Assembly: GCA_001587575.1 (NCBI GenBank)
Contig: LNJC01000005.1
Location: 1 to 54,729 of the forward strand
Source of the DNA: Candidatus Methanofastidiosum methylothiophilum
Lineage (GTDB): Archaea; Methanobacteriota_B; Thermococci; Methanofastidiosales; Methanofastidiosaceae
Direction: 5' to 3'
Length of the DNA stretch: 54,729 nt
In this document: piece after piece, positions 44,133 to 51,732 of the stretch
Layout: every line of letters starts with the position of its first letter
Numbering within the stretch: the stretch's first letter is position 1
Position numbers and translations under genes: made by a program
Notes under the pieces: model-generated
Seen by the model: the letters and a program-made list of their open reading frames with translations, nothing else
Databases searched by the model: none
What the model was told of the DNA's origin: nothing

Positions 44133-45098
44133 CTAACTTTGAAATGCATCTGTATATTTCCATTCTATTTTCATACCCTCTGTTACCTTGGTATTAGAAA
44201 TACCAAGTTGGGAGTAGTTTCCACCTATCCAGTACTGCCAGTATCTACCTGTAGATCTGTTTTCTGCAAGACCTTCTATCGAAGTCACGAAAACACCTAG
44301 GGCCTGTATGTTGTAATCAAACTTCATCCCTGAAGCCTTCATCGCATCAAAGATTGTGGAGTCCCTTGGAACCTTAACATCTTTCCATTCTTTGGTGTAA
44401 CCATTACCAAAATCAGCCGTAATATTTACTGAGATAGTGTTCTTATCTTCTGTAATTGTGGTAGTCTCTGAAGTCGCCGGTGCTTCCGATGTTATGCTTA
44501 TCTCATCTTTTTGAACGAACAGGTCACCGTTATTGTCCTTCCACTTCAAAAGTAGAAATTGAGAATTACCATATTTTTGTAAGTTTTCAGAATCTTCTAG
44601 GATAAGCCCTGCTGCAAAAGTACCTTCTCTTGAAGCGCCCCAAAGCACCAAGATATTGGAGTTATTTGATTTTCCAAAGTAAATAATGCCTATATCTTCT
44701 CCCAAACCTATTTTTGATTTTGATATGGAGATGTCCTTGGCAGTTATTATTATCCTATCCTGAGTTTCTTCATACCTTATCCCAAAAACATCGTTTAGCT
44801 CCTTTGTCTTGGAATTAATTTTAGGCCCACCTATTAATACAAGAGATTTGTTTGTTGGGGCTTCAAAGTCTAATGAATTTGTACTTAAAACACCCATCTC
44901 CTTAAAACTTTTTGAAACTGTATCCCTTGTGAGAAGGTCAAGTGAGTTTGCATTCTTCCCAGTTACAAAGACTGTTCCATTTGAAAATACAGAGGGCACG
45001 TCGCCTATACTACTCGCCACCAATAGAGAGGGCAACTGTACTAATAATATAAATAATACAAATGGAACATAGAAATTTCTAAACTTTGCTCCTTTCAT
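44133..45098 (-). CDS. Secreted DUF4430 (transcobalamin-like) surface protein
   Basis: A 321-residue protein with an N-terminal signal (about 10-30). An S-layer-like segment follows (about 30-190, with LVLIGGPKINSKTKE and ILVLWGASREGTFAAGLIL). The C-terminal DUF4430 domain (about 215-321) contains ALGVFVTSIEGLAENRS, GRYWQYWIGGN and GMKIEWKYTDAF. DUF4430 corresponds to the beta domain of transcobalamin/intrinsic-factor-type proteins and is often found beside ECF transporters. I infer capture of a corrinoid or similar cofactor. Divergent to ecfT; a GGAGG site precedes the ATG, and a palindromic operator overlaps the promoter region. Confidence 0.85.
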   Translation of the reverse strand: MKGAKFRNFYVPFVLFILLVQLPSLLVASSIGDVPSVFSNGTVFVTGKNANSLDLLTRDTVSKSFKEMGVLSTNSLDFEAPTNKSLVLIGGPKINSKTKELNDVFGIRYEETQDRIIITAKDISISKSKIGLGEDIGIIYFGKSNNSNILVLWGASREGTFAAGLILEDSENLQKYGNSQFLLLKWKDNNGDLFVQKDEISITSEAPATSETTTITEDKNTISVNITADFGNGYTKEWKDVKVPRDSTIFDAMKASGMKFDYNIQALGVFVTSIEGLAENRSTGRYWQYWIGGNYSQLGISNTKVTEGMKIEWKYTDAFQS

Positions 45099-45124
45099 TT
45101 CATTTTCCTCCAGTTTAATATTGC

Positions 45125-45160
45125 TATATGGATGGTGTGGCCATCCATATATATAACTTT
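45125..45160 (-). promoter_or_regulatory. Promoter with palindromic operator for the DUF4430 operon
   Basis: On the minus strand a TATA-like AAAGTTATATATATGG (about 45145-45160) is followed directly by a palindrome with GGATGG-TGTGG-CCATCC core at 45130-45146 (read on the plus strand). Flanking AT bases extend the symmetry to 45125-45151. It lies between the TATA box and the start of the message, a classic archaeal repressor position. The same core occurs at 45193-45209 and 48859-48875. Confidence 0.7.
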
Positions 45161-45179
45161 CGGATTTTGGATTAGAAAA

Positions 45180-45218
45180 GGTTAAATAATACGGATGGCT
45201 AAGCCATCCAGGGATTAA
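45180..45218 (+). promoter_or_regulatory. Promoter with palindromic operator for the ecf operon
   Basis: A TATA-like GGTTAAATAATAC at about 45180-45192 is followed by the palindrome GGATGG-CTAAG-CCATCC at 45193-45209, where the arms are 7 bp (GGATGGC/GCCATCC). The ATG at 45219 is ten bases after the palindrome, so the message is almost leaderless and there is no Shine-Dalgarno. Spacing and position match the other two copies. Confidence 0.7.
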
Positions 45219-46145
45219 ATGCTCGAACTTACATACAAAAGAAAAAGATCAGTGTTTCACGACACCTCTCCATTTTTAAAAATAACATGGCTCTCTTCAA
45301 TTCTCTTTATTTCCATAATTTTTGAGCACCCCATAATACTCCTTGTTCTCTTCTTATCCTCATTATTCATGGCCGCCATATCAAAAATATTCTTAGAATG
45401 GTCAAGAGTGATGAAGCTAGTTGTATACTTTATACCGTTTGTAATAATGTTTAATCTAGTTGTAAATGCAAATGGCGAGACTGTTCTCTGGCAGTTGCCA
45501 TTTAGAATCCCAATTTTTGGTATACTTAATATCACGCTCGAGGAGCTTGCATTTTCCCTTACAATGTGCATAAGAATAGCGGCAATCCTTGGCGCATTTG
45601 CAGTTTTAAATCTTACAACTGATCCAGACGATCTTCTGAGGGCCGTAACAAAACTGAGACTCCCCTATAGGTCTGTTGTCGTTACATCCCTATCAACAAA
45701 ATTTGTACCGGTTCTCTTTTCTGATTTGAAGAACGTCCAGGAAGCTCAGAGGTCAAGGGGCGTTGATTTTTCCAAAGGAACTCTTAAACAGAGAATAAAA
45801 AAATATGGTGCTGTATTCTTTCCCCTCCTTTCAAAGAGCCTTGACAGGAGCGTCCAGATTGCAGAATCAATGGAGTCCCGGGGATTTGGGAAATATGAAA
45901 AGAGAAGTTTTTATAATGATACTAAACTTTTACCTTCAGAAATTCTTCTGATATTGGTATCAATCGCACCTCTAGTTATATCGCTGTATATGGTATCCCA
46001 GGGGATAGGCGTCTTTAAGTTCTATCAGACAATTGATCCTCTGATAAAATCTAATTCCGAGGCATATTACATTATAACAATATTATTGGCCCAGATTTTC
46101 CTATTGCCCCTACTTAAAATCAAAGGACTGATGGCCTATGATTAA
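45219..46145 (+). CDS. ecfT: ECF transporter transmembrane coupling protein (EcfT/CbiQ family)
   Basis: A 308-residue protein with several transmembrane helices in the first half and near the end. The two coupling helices with Arg-Gly motifs are visible as AQRSRGVDF and AESMESRGFG, the contacts to the EcfA ATPases. Group II ECF systems use one EcfT/EcfA module with S components. The stop overlaps ecfA by eight bases. Two short helices in its C-terminal third (LPSEILLILVSIAPLVIS and YYIITILLAQIFLLPLL) would be membrane-embedded. Confidence 0.92.
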   Translation: MLELTYKRKRSVFHDTSPFLKITWLSSILFISIIFEHPIILLVLFLSSLFMAAISKIFLEWSRVMKLVVYFIPFVIMFNLVVNANGETVLWQLPFRIPIFGILNITLEELAFSLTMCIRIAAILGAFAVLNLTTDPDDLLRAVTKLRLPYRSVVVTSLSTKFVPVLFSDLKNVQEAQRSRGVDFSKGTLKQRIKKYGAVFFPLLSKSLDRSVQIAESMESRGFGKYEKRSFYNDTKLLPSEILLILVSIAPLVISLYMVSQGIGVFKFYQTIDPLIKSNSEAYYIITILLAQIFLLPLLKIKGLMAYD

Positions 46146-47790
46146 ATTCAAAGATTTCTCATTTTATTATCCAGATTCTTTAACCCCATCTCTCGATAAA
46201 ATCAATGTTAGAATAGATGAGGGAGAGTTCCTTGTAATTACAGGGCCTTCTGGCGGGGGCAAGTCAACTTTCTTGAGAGCTATAAATGGGCTCATACCAA
46301 ACTTCTACGGTGGAAAAATAACTGGGGAAGTATTAGTAAAAGGGAAGAATGCATCAGATACCCCTACAAATCAGATGTCTGAGATAGTAGGGATGGTATT
46401 CCAAGACCCAGAAAATCAATTAATTTCAAATCAAGTCGAGAGGGAGATCGCATTCGGTATGGAGAATCTGTGCTTTTCAAACGAGCTCATGAGAAAGAGG
46501 ATAGAGGAGGCTCTTGACGCAGTAAACATTTCAAGATTAAGAAACAGAGTAACTTCTGAGCTATCCGGAGGTCAGAAACAAAAAGTAGCCATAGCTTCTT
46601 CACTTGCAACCCACCCCGAAATACTGTTGCTAGACGAGCCAACATCTGAGCTTGATCCTAGAAGTGCTGAAAGCGTTCTGAACGTCATAGAGAAAATAAA
46701 CGATGAGCTCGGGCTTACAATACTTTTGGTCGAGCACAGGTTAGAGAGGGTAATTCACCATGTGGACAGGATGCTAATGATTGATAATGGAAAGCTGATA
46801 TATGATGGAAGTCCACGAAAGCTTAGATCGGCTAAAGTAGAGAACTGGAAAGTTGGACTACCCCCAGTAACAAGACTCTCATTGCACTTTAAGGACAAAA
46901 TAGTGAATAACGGGATGCCGCTTACAGTTAAGGAAGCAAGGTTTTCTCTAAGAGACGTGCTAAGCAATCCAAAAAACAAAGTTTCATGGGAGAAGAAAAA
47001 TAGCTCTAGCAGAGTTACTATTTCAATGGATAAAGTATTCTTCTCATACGATGGCGAAAAAGATGTCTTGAAAGACATATCCTTCAATGTTTACGAGGGA
47101 GACATGATAGCTCTCATGGGAAAGAATGCAAGTGGGAAGACGACTCTTGTAAAACTAATGAACGGCCTTGTAAAACCAAGAAAAGGTAAATTGCTACTTT
47201 TCGGTAAAAAGATCAGCGATTATTCACTGGGCGACCTAATACAAAAAGTTGGCATAGTGTTTCAGGATCCAAATCTACATCTTTTCAACGACACAGTTCA
47301 AGAGGAAGTTGAATTTGTCTTGAGAAATCTTGAGATGAAAGATGAACTCGTTAAAAAGAAGACTGAGGATATTTTAAAGAAGTTCAAGATACACCAGTAC
47401 AGAAATAGCTATCCGCATGACCTCTCAGGCGGTGAAAGACAGAGGGTTGCACTTGCATCTGTTTTAGTATCTGAGCCTGAAATACTGATACTTGACGAGC
47501 CCACAAGAGGCATGGACTACTACTTGAAAAAGGAACTAATTTCTTACTTAAGAGAAAAGGCCAAAACAGTAATTATGGTTACACATGACATTGAAACTGC
47601 TGCAGAGTTTGCGGACAGAGTAGTATTACTAAGCGAGGGTAGTATTATCTCCGATGGAAATAAGAGAGATGTTCTGTCTAAAGCACTTCTATTCTCCCCT
47701 CAAATAAATAGACTAGTGCAGCCTTACACAAAATATGGGATACCTGAAGACACCCTTACTGTAGAGGAAGTATTAGAGGTGGTCGGATAA
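46138..47790 (+). CDS. ecfA: ECF transporter fused double ATPase (EcfA-EcfA')
   Basis: A 550-residue protein made of two ABC ATPase domains in one chain. The first has Walker A GPSGGGKST, signature LSGGQKQKV and Walker B LLLDEPTSELDP. The second has GKNASGKTT, LSGGERQRV and LILDEPTRGMD. Both have Q-loops (GMVFQDPENQL and GIVFQDPNLHL) and switch histidines. The fusion replaces the usual EcfA1/EcfA2 pair. It sits between ecfT and the S-component gene, and the intergenic region to the latter is unusual (see S component). Confidence 0.93.
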   Translation: MIKFKDFSFYYPDSLTPSLDKINVRIDEGEFLVITGPSGGGKSTFLRAINGLIPNFYGGKITGEVLVKGKNASDTPTNQMSEIVGMVFQDPENQLISNQVEREIAFGMENLCFSNELMRKRIEEALDAVNISRLRNRVTSELSGGQKQKVAIASSLATHPEILLLDEPTSELDPRSAESVLNVIEKINDELGLTILLVEHRLERVIHHVDRMLMIDNGKLIYDGSPRKLRSAKVENWKVGLPPVTRLSLHFKDKIVNNGMPLTVKEARFSLRDVLSNPKNKVSWEKKNSSSRVTISMDKVFFSYDGEKDVLKDISFNVYEGDMIALMGKNASGKTTLVKLMNGLVKPRKGKLLLFGKKISDYSLGDLIQKVGIVFQDPNLHLFNDTVQEEVEFVLRNLEMKDELVKKKTEDILKKFKIHQYRNSYPHDLSGGERQRVALASVLVSEPEILILDEPTRGMDYYLKKELISYLREKAKTVIMVTHDIETAAEFADRVVLLSEGSIISDGNKRDVLSKALLFSPQINRLVQPYTKYGIPEDTLTVEEVLEVVG

Positions 47791-47981
47791 AAAAAAATGA
47801 CATCTTCCCTCTAATCTTTATTGGTATTGGAATATTACTTTTTGGGGGCGGGCTAGTATTTGATGATTCTAGGACAATAGTTAGGCTGTGGCCTTACGAG
47901 ATAATTCTAATATTTATCCTTGTCATAATTGCATTTGTCCACCAGTTTGAAAGAAAGGAGTTTAGTACAAAACAGCTTACA

Positions 47982-48482
47982 TTGATAGCAATGCTTTCGG
48001 GGATATCCGCAGTATTGAGAATCCCATTTTCTAATTTTCAGGGAATCCAGCCATGCACCACACTCATAATTTGCTCTGGGCTTGTTTACGGCCCAATTGC
48101 AGGATTCTTCGTCGGGGCCCTTACTCCATTTGTTTCGAACTTTTTTTTGGGCCACGGTCCATGGACACCTCTGCAGATGATAGGCTGGGGATTACCTGGA
48201 CTTACAGCCGGATATCTCGGGCGAAAAGAAATTAATTTTAAATTGATTATATTGTTTTCAGTAGCTTGGGGATTTCTTTACGGCTGGATAATGAATATAT
48301 GGCACTTTGCATTCTTTGTTAAGCCTCATACATTTGAAACTTTTATCAGAACATATGTATTAAGCATTGGCTGGGATGTTAGTCATGCAATTGGAAATGC
48401 GCTTTTCATGGGAATAATTGGAGAGAGAACAGTTAGAATACTTACAAGGTACAAGAAGAGATTTACAATCGAAAGAATGTAG
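47982..48482 (+). CDS. ECF transporter S component (candidate corrinoid type)
   Basis: At least 166 residues from TTG 47982, with five or six membrane segments. The core IPFSNFQGIQPCTTLIICSG, GFFVGALTPFVSNFF and MIGWGLPGLTAGYLGR resembles ECF S components found next to DUF4430 genes, so a corrinoid-type substrate is inferred. The same frame is open back to 47748 and encodes a convincing two-segment membrane stretch (IFPLIFIGIGILLFGGG and IILIFILVIIAFVHQF). No ATG, GTG or TTG occurs between 47748 and 47982, so the true start is unclear. Rescue by a noncanonical start, frameshifting or sequence error are all possible. Confidence 0.75.
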   Translation: MIAMLSGISAVLRIPFSNFQGIQPCTTLIICSGLVYGPIAGFFVGALTPFVSNFFLGHGPWTPLQMIGWGLPGLTAGYLGRKEINFKLIILFSVAWGFLYGWIMNIWHFAFFVKPHTFETFIRTYVLSIGWDVSHAIGNALFMGIIGERTVRILTRYKKRFTIERM

Positions 48483-48617
48483 TTATTCTTTATGGAGGAC
48501 AGTCTTACTTTTACAGAAATAGCAAATGTGATCTTTCACAGGATAAAAAAAACATTTACACTTTGGACAGTATTCCCTGACATCTTTTGGATAATTAATT
48601 ATGACTTTACTCTTCAA
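48483..48617 (-). CDS. Tiny zinc-ribbon protein (third gene of the small operon)
   Basis: A 44-residue ORF from TTG 48617 to TAA at 48483-48485. It contains C17-x2-C20 and C32-x2-C35 (EYCPKCKCFF and HICYFCKSK), a complete rubredoxin-like four-cysteine zinc knuckle. The upstream codon in frame is a stop, so TTG is the only reasonable start. It overlaps the second small ORF by eleven bases and is convergent with the S-component gene, one base apart. No family recognised. Confidence 0.55.
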   Translation of the reverse strand: MKSKVIINYPKDVREYCPKCKCFFYPVKDHICYFCKSKTVLHKE

Positions 48618-48726
48618 TTATAACTACCCCTACTTGATCGCTATCTGATATTGCGGTAACGATAGATAATAATTTATTAATCTTTTCATCGTTTAAGTCT
48701 TTGTTTAATATCTCAATCCGCAGCAT
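48607..48726 (-). CDS. Tiny acidic alpha/beta protein (second gene of the small operon)
   Basis: A 39-residue ORF beginning MLRIEILNKDLNDEK and ending DQVGVVIIEE. It has no cysteine. It overlaps the first small ORF by 14 bases and the third by 11. Alone it would be ignored, but the tight overlaps and shared promoter with two zinc-motif neighbours suggest a real coupled gene. Confidence 0.45.
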   Translation of the reverse strand: MLRIEILNKDLNDEKINKLLSIVTAISDSDQVGVVIIEE

Positions 48727-48856
48727 AGGCACTATTTCTTTTTAGATAGTTATTACTTGATTCTAAGTCAGAGAAATACCTTTCATAACATTCTTCACAG
48801 ATAATTAGAATTCTATCATTTAGTTCACATTTACAAATGATGCATTTGTTATCCAT
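48713..48856 (-). CDS. Tiny four-cysteine zinc protein (first gene of the small operon)
   Basis: A 47-residue ORF from ATG 48856. It contains C5-x2-C8-x-C10 and C20-x2-C23 (NKCIICKCELND and LIICEECYERYF), a treble-clef-like zinc site. The ATG is located about 25 bases after a TATA box (minus strand, about 48878-48885), which fits a leaderless message, and the operator palindrome abuts the start codon. No family recognised. Confidence 0.6.
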   Translation of the reverse strand: MDNKCIICKCELNDRILIICEECYERYFSDLESSNNYLKRNSAYAAD

Positions 48857-48886
48857 ATGGATGGTGTCGCCATCCATATTTATAAG
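48855..48886 (-). promoter_or_regulatory. Promoter with palindromic operator for the small zinc operon
   Basis: On the minus strand CTTATAAATATGG (about 48874-48886) serves as the TATA box. It is immediately followed by the palindrome core GGATGG-TGTCG-CCATCC at 48859-48875 (plus-strand reading), with symmetry extending over 48855-48879. The first small gene starts at 48856, so a bound protein would cover the transcription start. Core and spacer length are identical to the two copies between the ecf and DUF4430 operons. Confidence 0.65.
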
Positions 48887-48926
48887 TATTTCTGTTATTT
48901 TTTATTGAAAAATCGGACGGGGAAAA

Positions 48927-48937
48927 GTTTATAAATT
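48927..48937 (+). promoter_or_regulatory. TATA box of tRNA-Phe
   Basis: GTTTATAAATT lies about 35 bases before the mature 5' end of the tRNA, preceded by a purine-rich BRE-like GGGGAAAA. The spacing predicts initiation a few bases upstream of the tRNA. Confidence 0.6.
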
Positions 48938-48966
48938 CCCTAAAATATTCACTTCTTATTAGGCAA

Positions 48967-49041
48967 GCCGCGGTCGCCTAGCCTGGGAGGGCGCCAGACT
49001 GAAGATCTGGTATTCCGCTGGTTCAAATCCGGCCCGCGGCA
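48967..49041 (+). tRNA. tRNA-Phe (GAA)
   Basis: A 75-nt cloverleaf. Acceptor GCCGCGG pairs with CCGCGGC, the anticodon stem CCAGA/TCTGG encloses the loop CTGAAGA with anticodon GAA, and the T arm is GCTGG-TTCAAAT-CCGGC. The D-arm has the A/G box A pattern TAGCCTGGG. The discriminator base is A and CCA is not encoded. No intron is present. Confidence 0.97.
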
Positions 49042-49200
49042 CTCTTGCTTCTTTAGTTCATTTTATGAATATAGTGTTCTTTGGCCTTATTTTAATAACA
49101 TTCTCCTCCAATAGTCTAAAGTCTATTTCAAGTTAGGCAAAATCTTTAAAAGTTAAATACTATTAAAATTTAAAGTTGACTAACGATAGTGGTGATTACC

Positions 49201-50088
49201 ATGAAAAAAATAATAGCTATATTGATAAGCTTGTTATTTGTTGGAAGTACTTTTTGAATAGCATCTGTTTTGGGTGCCAGTTTAAATATAGACTCAAAGG
49301 ATTTTACATTTCAAGGATTAGATACTCGAAGGGGATGTATTGATGATGCAAGCGCCAAGGACGATTCATTATATGATGCATATGACGGCGCATTCTATCT
49401 TTTCATAAATAAAATAGACTTTACTGACTATAATTATAGATATCATTCAAGCACAGGTGCTTATACCACAGAAGCAGGCGGTAGGGAGTACGTCTTTGAT
49501 AAGGTAACTTTGTCGGGGCTTACTGTATCCAGAAAGTTCTATTTCCCGGAAGACAGAAACTGGGTGAGATGTCTTGAGATACTTTATAACCCTACAGGTT
49601 CACCTATAACTGTCGATGTCATAATAAAGTCAAATTTAGGGTCTGATAGTTCTACAAGGGTTGTAATGACCTCAAGTGGAGATAAGATAGTCGATAAGAA
49701 TGACTACTGGTCAGTATCTGATGACCAGTATGGCGGACACCAAAAATACGATCCGTCACTTGCCTTTAATTGGGATGGGCCTAACGGTGCTAAAAGGGTA
49801 GACTCTGTAGAAGAGCTAATGGATACAAAGGACAATCTTACCTACAGGTGGGACAAAGTCACAGTAAATCCAGGGCAGACTGTTGTCCTGATGCACTTTG
49901 GTGGGCTTGGTAAGAACAATAATGAGGTTATAGCAATTGCACAAGACCTTTACAACTACAATGACTCCAAAATGGAATACGATCTCCAGGAAAAAGATTT
50001 AATAATTAACTGGTATCCACAGAGAAAAAAATCTCTTCCAATGGCAAAAATACTTGATATCTTAAAAGCCAACAAAGACAAAGAATAA
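49201..50088 (+). CDS. Secreted protein, signal peptide interrupted by in-frame TGA
   Basis: ATG 49201, preceded by a GGTGATT ribosome-binding site, begins a perfect signal peptide (MKKIIAILISLLFVGSTF). A TGA at 49255-49257 follows, after which the same frame continues IASVLGAS and then an intact ~270-codon beta-rich domain (RKFYFPEDRNWVRCLEILYNP, VTVNPGQTVVLMHFGGL). A single base change to TGG would restore an uninterrupted protein with a normal cleavage site after VLGA. The domain resembles extracellular beta-sandwich proteins, but I cannot name a family. Sequencing error, recent nonsense mutation or readthrough are all possible. Without the signal the protein would start at TTG 49270. Confidence 0.65.
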
Positions 50089-50171
50089 ATTTATTTTTTT
50101 CTTTTCTCATAATTTAACTTCTAATAGTTCATTTTATATCTCTACTCCTTCTTCTTATTATCGGTGTTATT

Positions 50172-50495
50172 ATGAAAGATGGAGTATTTTATGGTAAAGG
50201 TGTAAACAAAATAAAAAATGAATATCCTGAAATATTTGAAGCAATAGTAAAACTTGACGAAGCAGTTTTCACTGGACGGGCTCTAGACTATAAGACACAA
50301 AAACTTGTGGCCTTAGGAATAACAGCGGCTAGAGCAGATGAGAGTGCAACAAAAAAACAGATGATGTCAGGGATGAATGAATTTAACATAACAAAAGATG
50401 AAATAGTAGATGTCCTAAGAGTTGTCCTACTTACCTCAGGAATGCCTGCATTTAACAAAGGAATGAGAATTTTAGACGAGATAGAAAAACAATAA
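50172..50495 (+). CDS. AhpD-like protein, copy 2 (cysteine-free)
   Basis: A 107-residue paralog of the proteins at 14926 and 54285, with the same VFYGKGVNKIKNEYPEIFEAI start and LDYKTQKLVALGITAARADESAT core. The segment that normally holds the redox CxxC reads ARADESATKKQM, so both cysteines are gone and the family's thiol chemistry is impossible. The ATG is preceded by a weak GGTGTT site. A structural, ligand-binding or regulatory role is more likely. Confidence 0.8.
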   Translation: MKDGVFYGKGVNKIKNEYPEIFEAIVKLDEAVFTGRALDYKTQKLVALGITAARADESATKKQMMSGMNEFNITKDEIVDVLRVVLLTSGMPAFNKGMRILDEIEKQ

Positions 50496-50573
50496 TTTCT
50501 GCCTTTTTTAATTAATCTTAATTCTTATATATGCCGAACTCAATCTATGCCATAGATCCAAGAGAGTGTTTAC

Positions 50574-50984
50574 ATGAAAGATGTTGAAATAAAGTGCCCT
50601 CATTGCGACAAGAAGATTATAATCCCCGAGAGTCTTCTATTAAAAATTATAGAAAAATACCAACAGGATAATCTGGTAGAAAAGCAACATGAATTTTCTG
50701 CACCAGTAGATCAGACGCAAGATAATAATGTTACCCCGGAACTAGAGAACGAGCTTACAGTGAAAAAAGAGCAGCTAGCAGAAGTAATGTCAAAGCTTGA
50801 AAGAAACCAGGCTGATTTCACGAGAGTCGTTAAGAGGAACGTGAAGCCTGAGGACATGTATCGGATACAGAAGGAGAGGACAATTCTCATGCAGAAGGCA
50901 AAGAATCTCCAAGAAGAAATAGCAGCAATAACTAATCAACTTGGCAAACAAAATAATAAATCAAGCAAGGTAAACTATCTCTAA
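50574..50984 (+). CDS. Zinc-knuckle plus coiled-coil protein, unknown
   Basis: A 136-residue protein with a CxxC pair near the N-terminus (EIKCPHCDKKIIIPESLL), which alone is half a zinc site, suggesting dimeric zinc binding. A polar linker follows, then a long coiled coil (about 55-125). The composition resembles scaffold or nucleic-acid-associated proteins. No family recognised. Start ATG 50574 follows a GAGTG site. Confidence 0.6.
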   Translation: MKDVEIKCPHCDKKIIIPESLLLKIIEKYQQDNLVEKQHEFSAPVDQTQDNNVTPELENELTVKKEQLAEVMSKLERNQADFTRVVKRNVKPEDMYRIQKERTILMQKAKNLQEEIAAITNQLGKQNNKSSKVNYL

Positions 50985-51073
50985 TCTAGCCGTATACCTC
51001 TATATCTGAAAGTTCAAACTCTTTATCGAATATCCCTATATATTTCAAAATGTCCAAAAAATGATTTTTTATC

Positions 51074-51640
51074 TTACTTTTTTTTCCCATACGGGAAGTA
51101 AGCAAAGAAAAGATAATTTCTAGTTTTTTCATTTATCCTTGTCCTTCTATCTGGACCATATAACACGCTAGAGATTATCCCTGTTCCATCAATAGTTACA
51201 ATATCCCCTGCTTTAAGTCTCATCTCTTTGTCACTGATATTGATATAGGTTTCGTCACCTTTAGCTATCTTAGTATTAAGCTCTCCCTCAACAAGGTCAA
51301 GGTCATGGCCAGCTGTAAGGTACATATTCTTTAATTCTGCCATAAACATTGACTCAACAACAGTATACTGGGATGGGAAACTCTTCCCTTCAGCTATAGA
51401 TTTGATCTGGTATTCAATCGGGTATTTGTTCCCAAACTTCTTAAAAAACGTGCTGTATTTCGTTATAATATCTGACTCTAGATAAATTTTAGAATTCTTC
51501 CGTATCTCTGATTCAATTTTTCTCTTTTCTATTTCAAGCTCTTCGCAAAGCTTCTTATTTTCTAAATTTTTTACTTCCATCGTTGCTACTTTTAGCATAG
51601 GAAAATAATTTGAGAGTTCATCTGATAAGTTTACATTCAT
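51074..51640 (-). CDS. B3/4 domain protein (PheT-like, COG3382 type)
   Basis: A 188-residue protein whose pattern (YSTFFKKFGNKYPIEYQIKSIA, a middle segment ending YLTAGHDLDLVEGELNTKIAKGDE, then DKEMRLKAGDIVTIDGTGIIS and the C-terminal TRINEKTRNYLFF) matches the B3/4 domain of PheRS beta as a free-standing protein. Relatives bind tRNA or act as aminoacyl-tRNA editors in trans. The tRNA-Phe gene is 2 kb away on the other strand, which is probably coincidence. Confidence 0.75.
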   Translation of the reverse strand: MNVNLSDELSNYFPMLKVATMEVKNLENKKLCEELEIEKRKIESEIRKNSKIYLESDIITKYSTFFKKFGNKYPIEYQIKSIAEGKSFPSQYTVVESMFMAELKNMYLTAGHDLDLVEGELNTKIAKGDETYINISDKEMRLKAGDIVTIDGTGIISSVLYGPDRRTRINEKTRNYLFFAYFPYGKKK

Positions 51641-51732
51641 GAAACAAAGTATCTATTCTAGTTTAAATTTTTTGTTAAAGAGTTTTCAGTAAAGATTTTA
51701 TAGTTCTTTGTTTCTAACTTGGTGGTGATAAA

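Noticed and set aside
49058..49132. Short minus-strand frame of about 25 codons (ending RPKNTIFIK) after tRNA-Phe
   Set aside because: It looks faintly protein-like but has no upstream start and is closed by a stop just before it. At most a gene remnant, so not listed as a gene.
49255..49257. Selenocysteine at the in-frame TGA
   Set aside because: The codon is in the hydrophobic core of a signal peptide, where selenocysteine would have no role, and no selenoprotein-like motif surrounds it. A nonsense change, sequence error or readthrough is more likely.
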